In this document: positions 23,984 to 31,802 of the stretch, piece by piece
How positions within the stretch are numbered: position 1 is the first letter of the stretch
Layout: the number at the start of each line of letters is the position of its first letter
DNA from: Syntrophorhabdaceae bacterium
GTDB taxonomy: Bacteria > Desulfobacterota > Syntrophorhabdia > Syntrophorhabdales > Syntrophorhabdaceae
DNA: 46,984 nucleotides
Reading direction: 5' to 3'
NCBI GenBank assembly: GCA_026415675.1
Contig: JAOAGQ010000037.1
Span: forward strand, 1 to 46,984
Program-made: the position numbers and the translations under genes
Notes under the pieces: generated by a model
What the model was told of the DNA's origin: nothing
The model's input: only the letters and a program-made list of their open reading frames with translations
Databases searched by the model: none

Positions 23984-25267
23984 ATGAGCCATTTTGTGAT
24001 TTGCGAGGGGAAAGAGGTATTCTTTGAGATCCCAGAAGGCTGGAATGTCTTATACGACAGGGAACAGCCTCCTGTGGCTGGTGTGGCAGACGGTCTTGAT
24101 GAGATAAGAAGGGCCCTCGATAACCCTATTGGTTCTAAGAAGTTAGAGGATATGGCGAGGCCGGGTATGGAGGTTACCGTCCTCTTTGACGATTTACAGA
24201 GGCCAACTCCGGCGCACCTTGCCATACCGGAGATATTAAACAGGCTAAATGGCGCGGGCATTCCCGATTCAAGGGTGAGTGCGGTCTGCGCCTTGGGTAC
24301 GCACCCCATCCTTACCCTTGAACAGATGGAGAAAAAGATAGGGGTTGAGGCCTCAAGAAGACTTGAAGGCAGGGTCTTCTGCCATGACCCCCACTCCCCC
24401 GATAACGTGGTTATCGGAAGGACCCACAGGGGTACTACCGTTGAGGTAAACCCCCACGTTGCCTTTGCGGATCTCATAATAGGGATCGGGGAATGTATGC
24501 CCCATCCCATTGCCGGTTACGGGGGAGGTTGTAAGATCATAATGCCAGGGGTGTGCTCATACCGCTCTGTTGCCGAACACCATTACACATGGATGCGCCA
24601 TCCAAACTGCAGGGTGAATATCCTCGAGGGGAATCCCTGGTATGAAGAGATAATAGATGCAGGGCGCATAGCGAGGCTTTCATTCAAGCTCGACCTTGTG
24701 ATGAATGAAAAGAAGGAGATCATAAAGGCCTTTGCCGGAGAGCCCGTGGCGGAACATAAGGCAGCCTCTGAGTTTGCCCGGTCTCTATATTGGGCCCCCC
24801 TTCCCAAGGTAGCGGATATAACCATAACATCTGCGTTTCCCCTTGAGATAGGCGTTCAGGCAACAAAGGCCCTTACTATGGCAGGGTTCTGCACAAGAAC
24901 AGGGGGTACCATCATATGGGTTGCCCCTCAGAGACAGGCAGGCCCTATTATGCCTCTTATAAAGGAGATGGCAAGCGATGAGAGGGCAAACGAATTCCAT
25001 AGGCGCCTCTACAAGGGGGAAATTCCCGCAGATTTAAACATATTCGGTATCTCCTATATCATGCAGGTTGTCTTTTTCAAGGAGCTATCAGAGAAATTTA
25101 AGGTGATACACGTCACGGAAGGGTTAGCCCCCGAACAGGTGAAGATGATGAAGTTTATCCATGCCTCAACCGTTCAGGAGGCCGTTAATATGGCGGCAAG
25201 AGATATGCCCGTCGCGGACGTTGCCATATTCCCCTCGGGAGGTAATGTGATACCGGGGTTAGAGTGA
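23984..25267 (+). CDS. LarA-family nickel-pincer 2-hydroxyacid racemase/epimerase
   Basis: The start is ATG 23984, five bases behind AGGAGG, giving 427 residues. Key residues of L. plantarum lactate racemase LarA occur at the same numbers: His107 in ALGTHPI (LarA His108), His174 and Lys184 in PHPIAGYGGGCKIIMPG, and His200 in AEHHYTW. An Arg sits in DDLQRPTP (Arg73). These residues bind the nickel-pincer nucleotide (covalently at Lys184) and act as acid and base. Known homologues racemise lactate, malate, phenyllactate and others. Beside an aryl-acid island, an aryl-lactate such as phenyllactate or indole-lactate is plausible. The cofactor genes larB, larC and larE are not in the window. The gene ends overlapping the converging UroD-like gene by 9 bases. 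Confidence 0.85.
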   Translation: MSHFVICEGKEVFFEIPEGWNVLYDREQPPVAGVADGLDEIRRALDNPIGSKKLEDMARPGMEVTVLFDDLQRPTPAHLAIPEILNRLNGAGIPDSRVSAVCALGTHPILTLEQMEKKIGVEASRRLEGRVFCHDPHSPDNVVIGRTHRGTTVEVNPHVAFADLIIGIGECMPHPIAGYGGGCKIIMPGVCSYRSVAEHHYTWMRHPNCRVNILEGNPWYEEIIDAGRIARLSFKLDLVMNEKKEIIKAFAGEPVAEHKAASEFARSLYWAPLPKVADITITSAFPLEIGVQATKALTMAGFCTRTGGTIIWVAPQRQAGPIMPLIKEMASDERANEFHRRLYKGEIPADLNIFGISYIMQVVFFKELSEKFKVIHVTEGLAPEQVKMMKFIHASTVQEAVNMAARDMPVADVAIFPSGGNVIPGLE

Positions 25268-26179
25268 TCTCCTTGGATAAGTGTTTATAACACTATGAAC
25301 CATCTTTAGATTATCGGCCCTAATCCCCCTATAGAGGCCTGAGCAGGTGCCGAAGATTAAACCCCTACCGTGGGGGGATATATCGATAATCGCCTTGACC
25401 TCCCTCTCTATCTCCCCAAAGGTGTGGGGAGATGTGAGATAATCGGGGTCTAAATTTCCCCACAGGCATAGGGTATCACCATATTTATCTTTTACGGTCT
25501 TCAAATCCATACCCGATTTAGGTTCAAGAGATTGAAGACCTGAAATCCCCGTTGAGGCAATATCGTCCATTATTTCCATTAAGTTTCCGTCGGAATGAAA
25601 AAAAACGGGAAAACCTAAATTATTAAAAATTTCAACCTGTTCCGATAGGGACGGGAGGATGGTTTTTCTAAAGAGATAAGGTGAAATCATAAGACCCCTT
25701 CCGTATGCTATGTCGTCTGCGAGAAGCACTCCTGAGGCCCCCATATCATAGGCCATTGAAGCAAGCCCCCTGTTTAAATCTATAACCGCTTTTGTAAAAT
25801 CTAAAATCCGGGGAGTTCCTCTCGCTATCAGCATCATAAACTCTTTGAACCCGAACACCCTGATCCCCCATTCAAAGGCCCCGTCGAGCACGACAAAGAT
25901 AAAAAGGGAAGTCTTATTAGCCCATATATCCATATCCCCAAGGGACACCTCTTTTAGGGAGGGGAGTCTTTCCTTCCCTGACAGGGATGGGTATTTCGGC
26001 TGAATGGAGATGATATCCATATTTAGGGATAAGACGAATTCGATCTTTTCCTCTACACCGACCCTCTCCCTTTGTAGATAGGAGACCACAACATCATCCT
26101 CGATCACGATCTCCCCCCACGGTATCCTCTCCACAGCTTCTTTTTTTATGGTTGCATAAACCCTTTCTTTCGAATCCAT
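25259..26179 (-). CDS. UroD-superfamily (methyltransferase-like) protein, short form
   Basis: The 306-residue protein belongs to the uroporphyrinogen decarboxylase/MtaA-type TIM-barrel superfamily. Landmarks are MGASGVLLADDIAYGRGLM, the strand VFFHSDGNL and the late GTCSGLYRGIRADNL. MtaA-type corrinoid methyltransferases bind zinc through H-x-C and a distant Cys. Here the first pair is His-x-Asp (HSD) and the late Cys remains. It is therefore probably a methyl-transfer relative, not a haem enzyme. It lies one base after the larger UroD-like gene in the same unit. No corrinoid protein gene is nearby, so the substrate is unknown. Confidence 0.8.
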   Translation of the reverse strand: MDSKERVYATIKKEAVERIPWGEIVIEDDVVVSYLQRERVGVEEKIEFVLSLNMDIISIQPKYPSLSGKERLPSLKEVSLGDMDIWANKTSLFIFVVLDGAFEWGIRVFGFKEFMMLIARGTPRILDFTKAVIDLNRGLASMAYDMGASGVLLADDIAYGRGLMISPYLFRKTILPSLSEQVEIFNNLGFPVFFHSDGNLMEIMDDIASTGISGLQSLEPKSGMDLKTVKDKYGDTLCLWGNLDPDYLTSPHTFGEIEREVKAIIDISPHGRGLIFGTCSGLYRGIRADNLKMVHSVINTYPRRSL

Positions 26180-26180
26180 T

Positions 26181-27545
26181 TTATATTACCCACTGCCATA
26201 ACCAAGAATAGGCGATGGATTCAAACATTTCCCACGGTCTTTTTATCAGGTTTTCATCCCCTGTGATTGCCCCCAATTCCCCGAGTTTTACCTTCCAGGG
26301 GGTGTACATCTTTGGATGGGATATCCCTTTTATTTCCCCGGGGGGATTTTTCCTGGCCTTTGGTCTTAAATTCTTATCGTAAACGCCGTATTCCATCACC
26401 GCATCTATCATGGCCCTGAAATTCTCAGGCTTTGTCGCATAGGGTATATTGCAACCCCCACCTATGATGAAACCACCCCCCTGGCCTACCGTCTCACAGA
26501 GGTGCTTTACATGAAGGCGCATCTCCTGAGGTGTACCTAATATAAAAAGGGAGTCCTTTATACCCCCTGCTATACACTGATGGTGGCCTATCTCCTTCTT
26601 CGCCCTTAATATATCCCCCTGGTTATCTATATCGCAGAGGACTTTACCCTTTGGAAGTTCAAGCATGTGGTGCCAGTGTTTCCCCCAGTCCCCTTCAAGA
26701 TAAACCCTTATCGTATAGCCTGCATCAATCAGTATCTCCATAACCTTTTTAAAGGAAGGCCAGTAAAAGGTGTCAAACTGCTCGGGGGACATAAAGGTTG
26801 CCTTGTGGGTGGGTACGAAAATGGGCCAACGTCTCTGGGGGTCTGCGTTTGAGAGGGCCCAGTTTGCCATTTCCTCCACAAGGACATCACAGGCCGCCAC
26901 CACCTTCTCGGGTCTTTTGAAGATGTCGATAAATATACCTGTCATCCCCCGCATTGCATCGGCAAGGACATCGAAGGGGGCGAGGAAAACGCCGGCCATG
27001 GGCTGGGGCATACCCACCTCATTCTGTAAAAATTCGACCCTTTTTCTTATGATCTGCCCCATCATCATATGGGCCATCCCTGCCTTTAAGAAGGCTATGT
27101 AGGAACGGATGGAACCTCTTTCCCTCAATTCACCGAATATCCTCGGATACCAGCATTCAAAGAGAAATTCTACAGGATTCTTTATCAGGAGGTCATATTC
27201 ATCCGCCTTCATATACTCCTTCTCCATAAACTGGAACTGGTCTTTAGGGGGAAGATCCCTTCCTGGTATCCTATATGTCCTCAAATCAAGGATATCGAAT
27301 ACAGGGGCCCATACCCTGTTATCCCTTAAGGTATCAACCTCTGGAAAGTCCCTGCAGAAGGCGATCTCCGCCTTAAGCCATTTTTCAGGGTCGTATATCG
27401 TCTCCTGGTTTGTATTTCCCGTATATGTTTCGGCAAAATAGTTACTTCCCGGGGCGATGGGTATTCTATCTAAAGGTTCAAGGGCGATTGCGGCCTGATA
27501 ACGACCAAGGCGTTCCTCAAAGAGTCTTGCTATATCGTCATCCAT
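26181..27545 (-). CDS. UroD-superfamily protein, long form
   Basis: The 454-residue protein shows the same TIM-barrel superfamily with a longer N-terminal region (LEPLDRIPIAPGSNYFAETY). It has RVYLEGDWGKHWHHML where MtaA proteins carry H-x-C, so the zinc pair is replaced by Glu-Gly-Asp. It keeps the late Cys in GGGFIIGGGCNIPYATKPEN. Family members of this size are frequent beside organic-acid genes in anaerobes and have no proven reaction that I know of. ATG 27545 lies about 14 bases from the start predicted for the promoter at 27566-27594, with only a weak ribosome site (AAGAAC). Confidence 0.8.
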   Translation of the reverse strand: MDDDIARLFEERLGRYQAAIALEPLDRIPIAPGSNYFAETYTGNTNQETIYDPEKWLKAEIAFCRDFPEVDTLRDNRVWAPVFDILDLRTYRIPGRDLPPKDQFQFMEKEYMKADEYDLLIKNPVEFLFECWYPRIFGELRERGSIRSYIAFLKAGMAHMMMGQIIRKRVEFLQNEVGMPQPMAGVFLAPFDVLADAMRGMTGIFIDIFKRPEKVVAACDVLVEEMANWALSNADPQRRWPIFVPTHKATFMSPEQFDTFYWPSFKKVMEILIDAGYTIRVYLEGDWGKHWHHMLELPKGKVLCDIDNQGDILRAKKEIGHHQCIAGGIKDSLFILGTPQEMRLHVKHLCETVGQGGGFIIGGGCNIPYATKPENFRAMIDAVMEYGVYDKNLRPKARKNPPGEIKGISHPKMYTPWKVKLGELGAITGDENLIKRPWEMFESIAYSWLWQWVI

Positions 27546-27565
27546 AACGGGTTCTTAACAAATTT

Positions 27566-27594
27566 ATTATCTTTTGCAAAGCCGAAAGTGTCAA
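27566..27594 (-). promoter_or_regulatory. Sigma-70 promoter of the UroD-like gene pair
   Basis: On the minus strand TTGACA (27594-27589), 17 bases, GATAAT (27571-27566): 11 of 12 consensus bases. It is divergent from the CoA-transferase promoter about 100 bp away. Between them TTGTTC (27639-27644) and GAACAA (27661-27666) form a further short inverted repeat. Confidence 0.7.
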
Positions 27595-27675
27595 CAAAAA
27601 ACTAAACTCGTATGGCTTTACCGATCAAACGGTACCATTTGTTCCACATTTGCTCGAAAAGAACAACCTTTTTTA

Positions 27676-27741
27676 GTATACAAAATTTCTTGACAACGAG
27701 ATTTAAAGAATAATATAGTTGATTTAGTTTAAATTGTATAC
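27676..27741 (+). promoter_or_regulatory. Sigma-70 promoter of the aryl-acid operon, flanked by two GTATAC operators
   Basis: TTGACA (27690-27695), 18 bases and TATAGT (27714-27719) form a strong promoter ahead of the CoA-transferase gene. GTATAC palindromes sit at 27676-27681 (within TTTTAGTATACAAAA) and 27736-27741 (within AATTGTATACATT), exactly 60 bp apart, one upstream of the -35 box and one in the leader. TTGTATACA-like sites are common GntR/FCD operators, so the regulator at 28997 is the likely ligand. The spacing would allow a repression loop. Confidence 0.6.
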
Positions 27742-27759
27742 ATTAAAAAAGGGGGAGCA

Positions 27760-28959
27760 ATGGACGATTATGAGATTTTTCAGAAGATAAATGTTCTTTC
27801 TTTAGAACAGGCAACGGTTCTGCCCTATTTAACCTACAGGCTTTCCTTAGACGGTGCAAATGTAATAAGGATTGAGCACCCTGTCTACGGGGATCCAAAC
27901 AGGAGGGTTGGGGAGAACAGGCTAAACGAAGACAGGATGTATACTTATTACCTCGCGATAAACTGTAACAAAAGGGCAATAACCCTTGATCTGGGAAACC
28001 CGGAAGGCCGTGAGATTTTAAGGGATCTCATCCTTAAACTGAATGTGGATATCTTTGCGACCAACCAGCTTCCTAAAAATTATACTAAACTCGGTATAGA
28101 TTATGATTCGTTAAAGGCAATAAAGGATGACATAATATGGGTGGGCCTCACAGGCTTTGGTCCGGAGAGCAACGAGGCTGCCTATGACCCCATATTACAG
28201 GCAAGGGGAGGGTTGATGGAGCTTACAGGGGAGAAGGGTGGCTCCCCTTTTGTCCTCGGTGTGCCCCTCCCGGACATGGGGGCAAGTGAACATGCCTATG
28301 GTCTTATCATGAAGGCCCTCTATAAAAGGGCAGTAACAGGAGAAGGTTCAAAAATCGACCTATCGATGTTCCAAAGCACCGTTTCCTGGCTTACCGTTCC
28401 CATTACACAGACAAAATCCTTCGGAAAGACTATTACAAGGAGGGGTAATACCCATGAGTTTTTTGCCCCTGTCAGTGTTTATAAGACAAAGGACGGCTAT
28501 GTGTATATAGCGGTGGGTAATGATATACAATGGGAAAGGATGATGAAGATAGAAGGGTTTGGTTCCCTTGCAAGACCGGAATATAGTAGAAACGAGGGGA
28601 GGATTAAAGATGTTGAAAACCTGAACAAGGCCATTGAAGAGGTCACATCCTCCTACACAACGGATGAACTGATAGCCCTATTTACAAATGCGACGATACC
28701 CATATCAAAGGTAAATACCGTAAACGATGTGATTGAGGACCCGTATATCAAAGACGAGATCCTCACCTCCTTCGATGAAAAGACAGGGACAACCATTTAT
28801 CTTGCCCCCATGCCCTGTACCTCCGATTATGTGAAAAGACTAAACAGAAGGCTAAAATTTCCGCCGAGATTCGGGGAGCATAACGGTGAGATTTACGGTA
28901 GGCACTTAGGCTATTCGGAGAAAAAGATTGAAGAATTGAGAGAGAAAGGGATAATATAA
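27760..28959 (+). CDS. Class III CoA transferase (CaiB/BaiF family), IaaL-like role proposed
   Basis: The 399-residue protein has family III features: RLSLDGANVIRIEHP near residue 30, WVGLTGFGPE near 130, YDPILQARGGLMELTG and the catalytic Asp172 in PLPDMGASEHAYGLIMKALY. Family III enzymes move CoA between carboxylic acids through an aspartyl-CoA intermediate. In anaerobic indoleacetate degradation IaaL activates arylsuccinates this way, just before the B12 mutase. Here it heads the operon with the mutase genes three positions downstream, which fits that step. Benzylsuccinate-type or other CoA transfer is also possible. A GGGGGAG ribosome site precedes the ATG. Confidence 0.88.
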   Translation: MDDYEIFQKINVLSLEQATVLPYLTYRLSLDGANVIRIEHPVYGDPNRRVGENRLNEDRMYTYYLAINCNKRAITLDLGNPEGREILRDLILKLNVDIFATNQLPKNYTKLGIDYDSLKAIKDDIIWVGLTGFGPESNEAAYDPILQARGGLMELTGEKGGSPFVLGVPLPDMGASEHAYGLIMKALYKRAVTGEGSKIDLSMFQSTVSWLTVPITQTKSFGKTITRRGNTHEFFAPVSVYKTKDGYVYIAVGNDIQWERMMKIEGFGSLARPEYSRNEGRIKDVENLNKAIEEVTSSYTTDELIALFTNATIPISKVNTVNDVIEDPYIKDEILTSFDEKTGTTIYLAPMPCTSDYVKRLNRRLKFPPRFGEHNGEIYGRHLGYSEKKIEELREKGII

Positions 28960-28996
28960 GTTTATGTGATGTTCAATACAATCTGCGGGGTGGAAC

Positions 28997-29713
28997 ATGG
29001 AGAAAGTAGAACAGAGGTCAATCAGAAAGGGTAAATTTTTAAGGGAACAGGTTTACAGGGGTTTAAAAGAAAAGATCCTGAACGGAACCCTTCCCCCGAA
29101 TAAGCGTTTGATCGAAGAGAAGATCGCATCAGAGATGAAAACAAGTAGAACCCCTGTGAGAGAGGCGATGCAGAAACTTGAAAAGGAAGGGCTTATCCGT
29201 AAACTTCCCAGGGGGGGATTCACCATAAGCAACATTACCCTTGATGACATAGAGGAGGTGTTCGGCTTAAGGGCAATTCTCGAGGGTTATGCGGCGGCCC
29301 TCGCAACGGCCCGGGCAACGGAGGAGGATATAAAGAGTTTAGAAGAGATTGTTGCAAAACAGGAGGAGTGCAAGGCTAAGGATGGGGCAGAACAGGAGAT
29401 GATAGCCTTAAATACAGAATTCCACGATAGACTGTACAGGGCTGCAAAGAGTATAAGGTTATATACGATCATAAACGATTTGACCGACTCAATATACCGT
29501 TTCAGGTCCATAATCTTCAAATATCCCGATATGATAGATATTTCCATAAAAGACCATAAAGACATGATAGAACTGATGAAGGATAAAAAATCGTCAAAGG
29601 TGGAAACCCTTGTCCGTCGCCATATAATAAGGGGAAGGAACCTGATAAAGAAGAGGCTGAAAAAAAATGGGAACTTTCTCGGTGTAACAAAGAGAAGGGG
29701 AGACAGAGGGTAG
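28997..29713 (+). CDS. GntR-family (FadR/FCD) transcriptional regulator
   Basis: The 238-residue protein has the winged helix EKIASEMKTSRTPVREAMQKLEKEG, then an FCD domain with His in LNTEFHDRLYRAAKS, KDHKDMIEL and VRRHIIRGR. It is related to, but clearly different from, the regulator at 17012. It lies inside the catabolic operon between the CoA transferase and the mutase. The most likely targets are the paired GTATAC sites at 27676 and 27736. The effector is probably the aromatic acid or its CoA ester. Confidence 0.9.
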   Translation: MEKVEQRSIRKGKFLREQVYRGLKEKILNGTLPPNKRLIEEKIASEMKTSRTPVREAMQKLEKEGLIRKLPRGGFTISNITLDDIEEVFGLRAILEGYAAALATARATEEDIKSLEEIVAKQEECKAKDGAEQEMIALNTEFHDRLYRAAKSIRLYTIINDLTDSIYRFRSIIFKYPDMIDISIKDHKDMIELMKDKKSSKVETLVRRHIIRGRNLIKKRLKKNGNFLGVTKRRGDRG

Positions 29714-29735
29714 ACGGGAAAAGGTGGTGGTGAAC

Positions 29736-30134
29736 TTGGAAAAACCGGTAAAGATTCTTATAGCAAAGCCTGGACTCGACGGTCACGACAGGGGGGCCAA
29801 GGTTATAGCCCAGGCCTTAAGGGATGCAGGCATGGAGGTGATATACTCAGGTCTTCATAAGACGGTAGAGCAGATACTGGAGATGGCCATCGAGGAAGAC
29901 GTCCAGGTGATCGGCCTTTCCATCATGACAGGGGCCCATATACCAATTACAAAAAAGGTTATTGAAAAGATGAGAGAGAGGGGAATAGAAGATAAACTGG
30001 TCTTTGTGGGAGGGGTGATTCCTGCAAAAGATATCCCCGTCCTTATGGAGATGGGTGTTGCCGGTGTCTTCCCTGGGGGGGTATCATTAAGGGAGACAAT
30101 AAAGGCTATCAAGGAAAAAGTATCTGTTAGATAA
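29736..30134 (+). CDS. B12-dependent acyl-CoA mutase, small cobalamin-binding subunit
   Basis: The protein of about 132 residues is a stand-alone B12-binding domain with the cobalt-ligand motif DGHDRG, LSIMTGAHIPI and GGVIP. I favour TTG 29736, eight bases behind AAGGTGG, giving MEKPVKILIAKPGLDGHD. GTG starts at 29724, 29727 and 29730 are in frame and cannot be excluded. It works with the large subunit 10 bases downstream, as in 2-hydroxyisobutyryl-CoA mutase (HcmAB) and IaaGH, where the domains are also split. Confidence 0.9.
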   Translation: MEKPVKILIAKPGLDGHDRGAKVIAQALRDAGMEVIYSGLHKTVEQILEMAIEEDVQVIGLSIMTGAHIPITKKVIEKMRERGIEDKLVFVGGVIPAKDIPVLMEMGVAGVFPGGVSLRETIKAIKEKVSVR

Positions 30135-30144
30135 GGAGAAGATA

Positions 30145-31776
30145 ATGGCCGTTGCACGTTATATAAAAGACGAAAAGGACCAGATCCTCGATGTGATACT
30201 CGAATCGGGCATACACGTGAAGCCTGTATACACACCTAAGGATCTGGATAGAATAGGCTTTGATTATGAAAAGGACCTTGCGGATCCTGGTAATTATCCT
30301 TACACAAGGGGCATCCATCCCCTCGGGTACAGGTCAAGGGCATGGACAACAAGGCAGTATACAGGTTTTGGTACCCCCGAGGAGACGAACGAACGGTTTA
30401 AGCTGATGATCGCCCACGGCCAGACAGGGCTAAACGTCGCCTTTGATTTACCTACCCAGATGGGCTATGACTCGGACCACCCCATGGCAGAAGGAGAGGT
30501 GGGAAGGGTGGGTATGGCCGTTGATACCTTGAGGGATTTTGAAATCGCCTTCAAGGATATTCGGATGGACAAGATAGGGGTCGGTCTTACGATAAACGCT
30601 GTGGCAACGATCATCCTTGCGATGTATCAGGCTGTGGCAGAAAAATACGGTTTTGATGCAAAGACCATCTCCGCTACACCCCAGAATGATATCTTAAAAG
30701 AGATGATAGGGAGGGGGGCGTGGATATTTCCTGTGGAGCCTGCGATAAAACTGGTGGGGGATACGATAGAGTACTCCATGTCTGTCATGCCCAGGACAAA
30801 CCCTGTGAGTGTATGCGGTTACCACATAAGGGAATCGGGGGCAACCCCTGCCCAGGAGATAGCATATGCGATACTCATCGCAAATGCATATATAGACAAT
30901 GTTCTCTCAAGGGGTCATGACATAGATGCCTTCGTGGGTAGATTTTCCTTTAATCTCAATGTGTTCGGTAATATGTGGGAGCAGATTGCCAAATTCAGGG
31001 CGGCAAGAAAGCTATGGGCAAGAAACCTGAAGGAAAGATACAACGTAAAGAACCCGCAGAACCTGTTTTTAAGGGGTCTTTTTGGAGGGGGTGGTTACGG
31101 CCTTACAAAGGCCCAGCCGGAGAACAACATCATGAGGGGTGCATACTACGCCCTTGTGGCTGCCCTTTCAGGGGCACAGACCACTGCCCTCTGCAGTTAC
31201 GATGAGGCCTATACGATACCTACCCCCCGCTCTGCCATCCTATCGTTGAGGACCCTCCAGCTTCTGATGGACGAGATGGGTCTCAGGGATACCGTTGACC
31301 CCCTCGCAGGGAGTTATTTTATAGAGACTTTGACGAAGGAGATGGAGAAGAAGATAGAGGAAGAGATGGAGAAGATTATCGAATACGGCGGGATAGTGAA
31401 GGCCGTCTCCAGCGGTTATATCCAGAGGCTTGTTGCAAAACAGGCCTATGAAATAGAAAAGGGGCTTGAATCGGGAGAACTCCTGAAGGTGGGGGTGAAC
31501 ATATACACGGATAATGAAGGGGCTATGGAGGTGGAACTCCATGAATACAATTACGCATCCGCGGAAAAACAGATCAAGGCCCTAAAGGAGGTAAAAAGGG
31601 AGAGGTCAGAGAGGGAGGTAGTAAGGACTTTGAGGGAACTTGAGGATGCGGTAAAAAAGGATAAGAACGTGATGCCCTATCTTGTCGAATGCTGCAAGGC
31701 CTATGCGACCCTCGGCGAGATGACCGATGTATTCAGGCAGGTCTACGGTGAGTTCAGAGAACCTCCCCTGTTTTAG
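30145..31776 (+). CDS. Adenosylcobalamin-dependent acyl-CoA mutase, large subunit (methylmalonyl-type carboxylate site)
   Basis: The 543-residue TIM-barrel subunit keeps the substrate residues of P. shermanii methylmalonyl-CoA mutase at equal spacing: Tyr72 (Tyr89) in TRQYTGFG, Arg190 (Arg207) in MIGRGAW and His227 (His244) in CGYHIRESG, plus Gln180 in TPQND. Arg207 holds the free carboxylate, so a dicarboxylic acyl-CoA is expected rather than isobutyryl-CoA or 2-hydroxyisobutyryl-CoA, whose mutases lack this Tyr/Arg pair. Residues corresponding to His328 and Gln330 are Leu312 and Gly314, inside an unusual Gly-rich loop (LFGGGGYGLT). In the indoleacetate pathway the mutase turns an arylsuccinyl-CoA into an arylmethylmalonyl-CoA; that role fits both residues and context. 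No MeaB-type chaperone is adjacent. Confidence 0.9.
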   Translation: MAVARYIKDEKDQILDVILESGIHVKPVYTPKDLDRIGFDYEKDLADPGNYPYTRGIHPLGYRSRAWTTRQYTGFGTPEETNERFKLMIAHGQTGLNVAFDLPTQMGYDSDHPMAEGEVGRVGMAVDTLRDFEIAFKDIRMDKIGVGLTINAVATIILAMYQAVAEKYGFDAKTISATPQNDILKEMIGRGAWIFPVEPAIKLVGDTIEYSMSVMPRTNPVSVCGYHIRESGATPAQEIAYAILIANAYIDNVLSRGHDIDAFVGRFSFNLNVFGNMWEQIAKFRAARKLWARNLKERYNVKNPQNLFLRGLFGGGGYGLTKAQPENNIMRGAYYALVAALSGAQTTALCSYDEAYTIPTPRSAILSLRTLQLLMDEMGLRDTVDPLAGSYFIETLTKEMEKKIEEEMEKIIEYGGIVKAVSSGYIQRLVAKQAYEIEKGLESGELLKVGVNIYTDNEGAMEVELHEYNYASAEKQIKALKEVKRERSEREVVRTLRELEDAVKKDKNVMPYLVECCKAYATLGEMTDVFRQVYGEFREPPLF

Positions 31777-31802
31777 GGTTTTTTTCAAGGAAAGGTGAAA
31801 GG

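Noticed and set aside
23431-24510. 359-codon minus-strand frame across dctM and the LarA-like gene
   Set aside because: Shadow frame; both plus-strand genes have intact family motifs.
30145-31776. 2-Hydroxyisobutyryl-CoA or isobutyryl-CoA mutase
   Set aside because: The split-subunit layout agrees, but the Tyr/Arg pair for a free carboxylate is kept, unlike in those enzymes.
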